A stretch of DNA of 5,455 bases from Pseudomonadota bacterium. Lineage in GTDB: Bacteria; Pseudomonadota; Alphaproteobacteria; Rhizobiales; Kaistiaceae. A program made the translations under genes and the position numbers. The notes beneath the pieces were generated by a model. It made no database searches, was not told the DNA's origin, and was given only the letters and a program-made list of their open reading frames with translations. Shown here piece after piece: positions 1 to 5,455 of this stretch. Positions within the stretch are counted from its first letter, which is position 1. Each line of letters opens with the position of its first letter. The stretch covers positions 1 through 5,455 of the forward strand of contig JAEVZM010000181.1 in the NCBI GenBank assembly GCA_023392225.1. Direction: 5' to 3'.

Positions 1-762
1 GTCCAGGAGGACCGGCAGAAAGTCCGACTTGAGCTCGGCGATCGATCTGCGCAGCTTGTGGGAACCCACCGCCAGCGCCGCCACCACCTTGCCATTGGCG
101 GCAAAGATCGGCACGGCGATTCCGATCGTCCCTTCCTCGAGCTCGTCCTCGGCAGTCGCCCAGCTCTGCAGTCGAACGCGATGAAGCTCCTCGGCGAGCG
201 CCTGGCGGTCGGTGATCGTCTTCGGCGTCCGCTGGAGCAGCGGCCCCTGAACCTCGATCAGCCGATCGATCTCCTCCGGACTCTGCGTCGCAAGAAGCAC
301 CTTCCCGGCCGCCGTGCAGTAGGCCGGCAGCGTATCGCCGATGAGAAGCCGGGCCGAGTAGATCCGTCGCTTCTGATCGCGGGCGACAAAGCGGATCCGA
401 AGACCATCCAGGACCGATACCGAGAACGGCTCGTTCATGCGGTTGGACAGCTCGATGACATGGGCCGTGGCGCGCAGCCAGCGATCGTCCCGCGCCAGCG
501 TCCCCTGCCCGATCGCTGCGATCTTGTCGGTGAGCGAGAAGGATGACTTGCTCTGCGTCAGGTAGCCCAGCCGCACGAAGGTCAGGAGGAACCTTCGCGC
601 CGCGGCACGACTTATCTCGACCTTCTCCGCCACCTCGCTGGTGGTCACCGACCTGACCTCCGGCGAGAACACCTCGAGCACGCGCATGCCCCGTGCGAGC
701 GTCAGCGAGAAGTCGTTGTCCGGTTCCGTTTCTTCCGACAAGCGCGTCACCATGATTGTCAT
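1..762 (-). CDS. IclR-family transcriptional regulator, partial (C-terminal end cut by the window edge)
   Basis: This is probably a DNA-binding regulator of the catabolic genes just upstream of it. Reading from an ATG at 762 gives 254 open codons up to base 1 without a stop. IclR proteins are usually about 250-270 residues, so only a short tail should be missing. The N-terminus (about residues 18-70) looks like the winged helix-turn-helix: SLTLARGMRVLEVF, then the recognition region SRAAARRFLLTFVRLGYL. The rest matches the IclR effector-binding domain, with LPAYCTAAGKVLLA near residues 145-158, DELEEG near 206-211 and GIAVPIFAANGKVVAALAVG near 214-233. The HTH wording resembles the PcaR/PobR/CatR branch, which controls aromatic-acid catabolism, but this does not fix the ligand. 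An in-frame ATG at 753 is an alternative start, and neither start has a convincing Shine-Dalgarno. A 44-base gap containing a strong inverted repeat separates it from the dioxygenase gene. Family assignment is firm; target and effector are inferred or unknown. Confidence 0.93.
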   Translation of the reverse strand, partial: MTIMVTRLSEETEPDNDFSLTLARGMRVLEVFSPEVRSVTTSEVAEKVEISRAAARRFLLTFVRLGYLTQSKSSFSLTDKIAAIGQGTLARDDRWLRATAHVIELSNRMNEPFSVSVLDGLRIRFVARDQKRRIYSARLLIGDTLPAYCTAAGKVLLATQSPEEIDRLIEVQGPLLQRTPKTITDRQALAEELHRVRLQSWATAEDELEEGTIGIAVPIFAANGKVVAALAVGSHKLRRSIAELKSDFLPVLLD

Positions 763-768
763 CGCATC

Positions 769-797
769 CCGGTGGCGACGGAAGTCGCCGCCACCGG
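769..797 (-). repeat. Inverted repeat (12-bp arms, 5-base loop) between the dioxygenase and iclR genes
   Basis: On the transcribed strand, CCGGTGGCGGCG and CGTCGCCACCGG flank the loop ACTTC. Eleven of the twelve pairs are Watson-Crick; the other is G-U in RNA (one mismatch in DNA). The repeat nearly fills the 44-base gap and ends 6 bases before the iclR ATG at 762. No U-run follows, so it is not a standard intrinsic terminator. It could be a protein-binding operator (IclR regulators often act on their own gene), an mRNA hairpin that limits iclR translation or protects the upstream message, or a dispersed palindromic element. The structure is seen directly; the role is inference. Confidence 0.55.
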
Positions 798-806
798 AGC
801 ACCTCG

Positions 807-1625
807 CTAATGCATCGGGGGATGTGGCGGTGTCGAGGGCCAGGGATAGTTGAATCCGAGCAACTGGCGCATGACCGACGAGGCGCTCGCCTCAAAGTCC
901 GGGTCGAGACCGGTCAGAAGATCCTCGATCGGCGTCACGAATTTCGGCAGGAACTCGACCAGAATGCCGGTCCGACCCCTGTCGCTCCGGTTGGGCATGG
1001 CGCAGTGCCACGCGGCCCCGAAGAACAGGGCGACGTCGCCCGGCTCTCCGGTGAGCCTGATGCTGTTCTCGTGGAACTTGTCCTCGCTGGTCGGATAGCG
1101 CAGCGTCTTCTGCGAGCCCGGTGCCAGGGCCGTCGCGCCGTTCTCCTCGGTGAAGGGATCGACGATGATCACGGCCTGGCCGTTGAGCGGAAACGAGGCG
1201 TTGGTGCGCATCGGAAAAGTCCGGGCGCGATGGAAATCCCAGTAGGGGTAATCGATGTGGGGCTCCTGCCCGCCGAAGCCCGGCATCGTCCGTGACGCGC
1301 ACATCGAGCCCATTACGAACTCGGCGCCGAGGAAGGCCTGCATGCTCTCGAAGATCATCGGGTCTTCGAGAAGGAGGGCAATGTCGGGGCTCAGCTCCAC
1401 CAGCCGGGTGAACCACACCCGGCGCTGCAGCCGGGCGTCGGCGCCGCTCTGGTTGAAGTGCGAGCCGGTCTCCCGCTCGGCGTCCGTCTCGGCGACGATG
1501 AGGTCCCGGATCCGGGCGATGCGATCCTTGTCGAAGACCCCCTTGAGCAGAAGGGCGCCATCGCCGTCGATCAGCTCCGTGGCGACCTTCTCGGCATCAA
1601 AGTTCTCGCGAGTCATGGTCTTCAT
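807..1625 (-). CDS. PhyH-family Fe(II)/2-oxoglutarate-dependent dioxygenase
   Basis: The 272-residue product is a probable cytoplasmic non-heme iron oxygenase that would couple oxidative decarboxylation of 2-oxoglutarate to hydroxylation, or to demethylation through hydroxylation, of an unknown substrate. The full iron-binding triad is visible: His123 and Asp125 in EPHIDYPYWD, and His207 in GAAWHCAMPNRSDRGRTG. Arg218, 11 residues after the distal His, is the expected 2-oxoglutarate anchor. ENGATALAPGSQK (161-173) is the usual PhyH turn, and length is normal for the family. The ATG at 1625 (MKTMTREN) is chosen because a near-ideal ribosome binding site stands 8 bases upstream. The frame stays open to 1850, but that would overlap iolD and lacks support. 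The gene begins 68 bases after the IolD-like gene and ends 44 before iclR, so co-transcription is likely. The family is certain; the substrate is not. Context suggests a cyclitol or its O-methyl ether. Confidence 0.93.
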   Translation of the reverse strand: MKTMTRENFDAEKVATELIDGDGALLLKGVFDKDRIARIRDLIVAETDAERETGSHFNQSGADARLQRRVWFTRLVELSPDIALLLEDPMIFESMQAFLGAEFVMGSMCASRTMPGFGGQEPHIDYPYWDFHRARTFPMRTNASFPLNGQAVIIVDPFTEENGATALAPGSQKTLRYPTSEDKFHENSIRLTGEPGDVALFFGAAWHCAMPNRSDRGRTGILVEFLPKFVTPIEDLLTGLDPDFEASASSVMRQLLGFNYPWPSTPPHPPMH

Positions 1626-1631
1626 CGTTGT

Positions 1632-1640
1632 CTCCTCCTT
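1632..1640 (-). promoter_or_regulatory. Strong Shine-Dalgarno for the PhyH dioxygenase
   Basis: The transcribed strand reads AAGGAGGAG, then ACAACG and the ATG at 1625. The AGGAGG core lies 8 bases from the start codon, an almost perfect anti-16S match. It is the strongest ribosome binding site in the window. It sets the start at 1625 and rules out the longer open frame that runs back into iolD. Confidence 0.85.
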
Positions 1641-1663
1641 CGCAGCCTCGTTGCGGTCCCGTT

Positions 1664-1678
1664 CGCCGAGGGGCGGCG
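1664..1678 (-). other. Short possible hairpin in the iolD-phyH gap
   Basis: On the transcribed strand CGCCG and CGGCG flank CCCCT, giving a 5-bp all-GC stem in the 68-base gap after the iolD stop. No U-run follows, so termination is unlikely. A stem this short arises easily by chance in DNA this rich in G and C. It is listed only because this is the longest gap between genes in the window. Confidence 0.2.
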
Positions 1679-1693
1679 GGGTTTCTCCCTGCG

Positions 1694-3589
<1,896 letters not shown>

Positions 3590-3597
3590 TCTGGCTG

Positions 3598-3604
3598 CTC
3601 CCTT
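3598..3604 (-). promoter_or_regulatory. Shine-Dalgarno for the IolD-like gene
   Basis: AAGGGAG on the transcribed strand lies 8 bases before the ATG at 3589. It supports that start over the internal Met at 3562. It also shows that this gene has its own initiation site rather than depending on coupling to the permease 32 bases upstream. Confidence 0.75.
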
Positions 3605-3605
3605 G

Positions 3606-3621
3606 GGCGCGCGGCGGCGCC
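3606..3621 (-). other. Short GC stem between the permease and IolD-like genes
   Basis: On the transcribed strand GGCGC and GCGCC flank CGCCGC directly after the permease TGA and just before the iolD Shine-Dalgarno. The 5-bp stem could stabilise the message or adjust access to that site. It is short, and in sequence of this composition it may be chance. No terminator U-run follows. Confidence 0.2.
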
Positions 3622-4620
3622 TCACTTCCTGCGCTTGCTCTTGTGCCGGTACTGGTCCGCCACCACGGCGGCGACGATGATCACGCCCTTCACCAGCGCG
3701 ATGTAGAAGACGTTGATGCCGAGGAAGCTGAAGCCGGAGGTGATCACGCCGAGGATCATGACGCCGATCACGGTGCCGGTGATGCGGCCGATGCCGCCCA
3801 TCAGCGACGCCCCGCCGATCACTGCGGCAGAGATCGCATCCAGCTCCCACATCAGCCCGGTGCCGGATTGTGCCGTCTCGGCGCGCGAGGTCTGGACGAT
3901 CGCGGCGAGCCCGTAGAGGAGGCCGGCGAGCGAGTAGACGAGGATCTTGTGCCGGCCGACGTCGATGCCGGCGAGGCGGGCCGCCTCCTCGTTGGAGCCG
4001 ATGGCGTAGGTCCGCCGTCCGTAGAGGGTGCGGGTCAGCAGGACGTGGAAGAGGATCGCGACCGCGATGAAGATCCAGATCGGGTTGGCGCCCGCGCCGA
4101 AGAACCCGAAGTCGTGGATGAAGAAGCTGACCTGCTTGCCCGAGGTGTACCAGCGGGCGAGGCCCCGGGCGATGACCAGCATCGCCAGCGTCGCGATGAA
4201 CGGCGGTATCCGCGTGATCGCGATGACGGCACCGTTGCAGAAGCCGAGCACGGCGCCGGTGAGCAGGCCTGCGGCGACGGGAATGAACACCGGCAGGTCG
4301 GTGAGACCGGGAAAGACGGCGCGGGCATTGTCTGACGTCTGGGCCAGTGACGCCGCAACCAGCCCGGCAAAGCCGACGATCGAGCCGCCGGACAGGTCGA
4401 TACCGCCCATGATGATGATCTGCGTCACCGCGATCGCCATGATGCCGACGATCGCCATCTGCAGGACGATAATGAACAGCCGCTGGCCGTTGAAGACGAA
4501 GCTCTCGCCGGTCACGGCCCAGCCGAGGATCTCGAACAGGGCAGCTACCCCGACCAGCACGAGGAGGATGCCGGTGTCGGGATGCCATGGGCGATGGCGG
4601 GAGGTTGCGATCGTGGTCAT
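3622..4620 (-). CDS. Sugar/cyclitol ABC transporter permease (RbsC-type, BPD_transp_2 family), second of a pair
   Basis: This 332-residue inner-membrane protein would form half of the channel of a binding-protein-dependent sugar importer. Hydrophobic segments lie near residues 17-36, 49-70, 80-93, 112-134, 139-153, 180-196, 225-243, 260-277, 281-298 and 304-321, matching the roughly ten spans of the RbsC/XylH/inositol permease family. Family signatures include MGGIDLSGGS (71-80), the cytoplasmic loop YGRRTYAIGSNEEAARLAGI (200-219) that docks on the ATPase, and ELDAISAAVIGGASLMGG (259-276). The basic tail HKSKRRK is probably cytosolic. The ATG at 4620 overlaps the previous gene's TGA (ATGA), indicating translational coupling. 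It is a clear paralogue of that gene, so the two may form a heterodimer. No ATPase or binding-protein gene lies in view. The substrate is inferred from the IolD-like gene 32 bases downstream; ribose-type sugars remain possible. Confidence 0.93.
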   Translation of the reverse strand: MTTIATSRHRPWHPDTGILLVLVGVAALFEILGWAVTGESFVFNGQRLFIIVLQMAIVGIMAIAVTQIIIMGGIDLSGGSIVGFAGLVAASLAQTSDNARAVFPGLTDLPVFIPVAAGLLTGAVLGFCNGAVIAITRIPPFIATLAMLVIARGLARWYTSGKQVSFFIHDFGFFGAGANPIWIFIAVAILFHVLLTRTLYGRRTYAIGSNEEAARLAGIDVGRHKILVYSLAGLLYGLAAIVQTSRAETAQSGTGLMWELDAISAAVIGGASLMGGIGRITGTVIGVMILGVITSGFSFLGINVFYIALVKGVIIVAAVVADQYRHKSKRRK

Positions 4621-5455
4621 GCCGAGCGCCTCGCTCCCGACTGCCGGCCCTGGCGATACTGGTCGGCGATCACCGCGGCGAGGATGATCAGCCCCTTCAC
4701 GATCTCCTGGTAGTAGAAGTCGATCCGGAGGAACGTGAAGCCCGAGGTAATGACGCCGAGGATCAGCACGCCGATCACCGTGCCGCTGATCCTGCCCCGG
4801 CCGCCGAGCAGCGACGTGCCGCCGATCACCGCCGCCGAGATCGCATCGAGCTCGTACATGAGGCCCATGCCGGGCTGGGCCATGGTGGCGCGTGCGCTCA
4901 TCACCACGCCGGCGAGCCCGGCGAGGCCGCCCGAGATCGTGTAGACGAGGATCTTCTGGGCCTTGACGTTGACACCGGCGATCCGTGCGGCCTCCTCGTT
5001 CGAGCCGATCGCATAGGCGCGGCGGCCGTAGAGCGTGCGGGTGAGCGCGATGTGGAACAGGATCGCGACGCCGATGAAGATGAGGACGGGAACGATGCCG
5101 GCGCCGATCGCCTTGAAGCCCGGCGTGAGGCCGGAGATCGGGTTGCCCTCGGCATAGAGGACGGCAAGGCCGCGGGCCGCGACGAGCATGCCGAGGGTCG
5201 GGATGAAGGGCGGCACGCCGGTATGGGCGATGATCGCGCCGTTGACCCAGCCCGCGGCCGCGCCCGCCATGATGCCGATCGCGAGCGGCACGATGGCCGG
5301 CAGGTCGGAGATGCCGGGGAAGTACAGCGAGGTTGCGCTCGAGGCCTGGGCGAAGCTCGCCGCGACCATGGCCGACATCGCGGCCACCGAGCCGCCGGAG
5401 AGATCGATGCCGCCGGTGATGATCACCTGGGTGACGCCGACGGCGATGATGCCGA
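4617..5455 (-). CDS. Sugar/cyclitol ABC transporter permease (RbsC-type), first of a pair, partial (N-terminus cut by the window edge)
   Basis: The visible 278 residues run from the right edge of the window to a TGA at 4617-4619. The true start lies outside. Aligned with the downstream paralogue, about 58 N-terminal residues (one or two membrane segments) are missing. The visible part starts GIIAVGVTQVIITGGIDLSG and includes the family loop YGRRAYAIGSNEEAARIAGV and ELDAISAAVIGGTSLLGG, followed by a hydrophobic C-terminal region and the basic tail ADQYRQGRQSGARRSA. It should pair with the next gene's product to make the membrane channel of an importer for a sugar or cyclitol. It overlaps that gene by 4 bases. 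A GTG in frame at 5426 is internal, since family sequence continues upstream of it. The family is certain and the substrate is inferred from context. Confidence 0.92.
   Translation of the reverse strand, partial: GIIAVGVTQVIITGGIDLSGGSVAAMSAMVAASFAQASSATSLYFPGISDLPAIVPLAIGIMAGAAAGWVNGAIIAHTGVPPFIPTLGMLVAARGLAVLYAEGNPISGLTPGFKAIGAGIVPVLIFIGVAILFHIALTRTLYGRRAYAIGSNEEAARIAGVNVKAQKILVYTISGGLAGLAGVVMSARATMAQPGMGLMYELDAISAAVIGGTSLLGGRGRISGTVIGVLILGVITSGFTFLRIDFYYQEIVKGLIILAAVIADQYRQGRQSGARRSA

Noticed and set aside
58..546. Plus-strand open frame of 162 codons at the left edge.
   Set aside because: The opposite strand encodes a clear IclR effector-binding domain over the same bases. The plus-strand product has no recognisable family.
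769..797. Calling the palindrome before iclR a rho-independent terminator.
   Set aside because: The stem is strong enough, but the bases after it are GGGATGCG followed by the start codon, with no U-run.
3590..4588. The iolD reading frame stays open upstream to 4588, giving an apparent 964-residue protein or fusion.
   Set aside because: The extra N-terminal part is arginine- and proline-rich, out-of-frame translation of the second permease gene. Real IolD homology starts at 3589, where a good Shine-Dalgarno is found.

Overview
The window is a compact, GC-rich block (about two-thirds G+C by eye) with five protein genes, all on the minus strand, so transcription runs from right to left. Base composition, tight packing and protein style fit an alphaproteobacterium, probably of the rhizobial type. 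This is an inference, since no rRNA or other taxonomic marker is present.

In transcription order the genes are: (1) an inner-membrane permease of the ribose/inositol ABC-importer family, cut by the right edge (4617..>5455); (2) a second, paralogous permease (3622..4620) whose ATG overlaps the first gene's TGA; (3) an IolD-like ThDP-dependent 3D-trihydroxycyclohexane-1,2-dione acylhydrolase (1694..3589); (4) a PhyH-type Fe(II)/2-oxoglutarate dioxygenase (807..1625); (5) an IclR-family regulator (762..<1), cut by the left edge with probably only a few residues missing. The gaps between genes are -4, 32, 68 and 44 bases. No stretch over 300 bases lacks a gene, and I see no tRNA, rRNA, CRISPR array or mobile element.

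The set reads as part of a catabolic operon for a sugar-like ring compound, probably a cyclitol (an inositol or derivative). The permease pair would import it, the dioxygenase would hydroxylate or demethylate it, the IolD-like enzyme would hydrolytically open a cyclic diketone, and the IclR protein would sense a pathway compound. The ATPase and periplasmic binding protein needed for import would be expected beyond the right edge.

The most interesting points are the pairing of an IolD-like ring-opening enzyme with a PhyH dioxygenase instead of the usual iolB/iolC/iolE neighbours, sequence divergence of the IolD-like protein at its cofactor motif, and a strong inverted repeat (12-bp arms, one mismatch) just before the iclR start.
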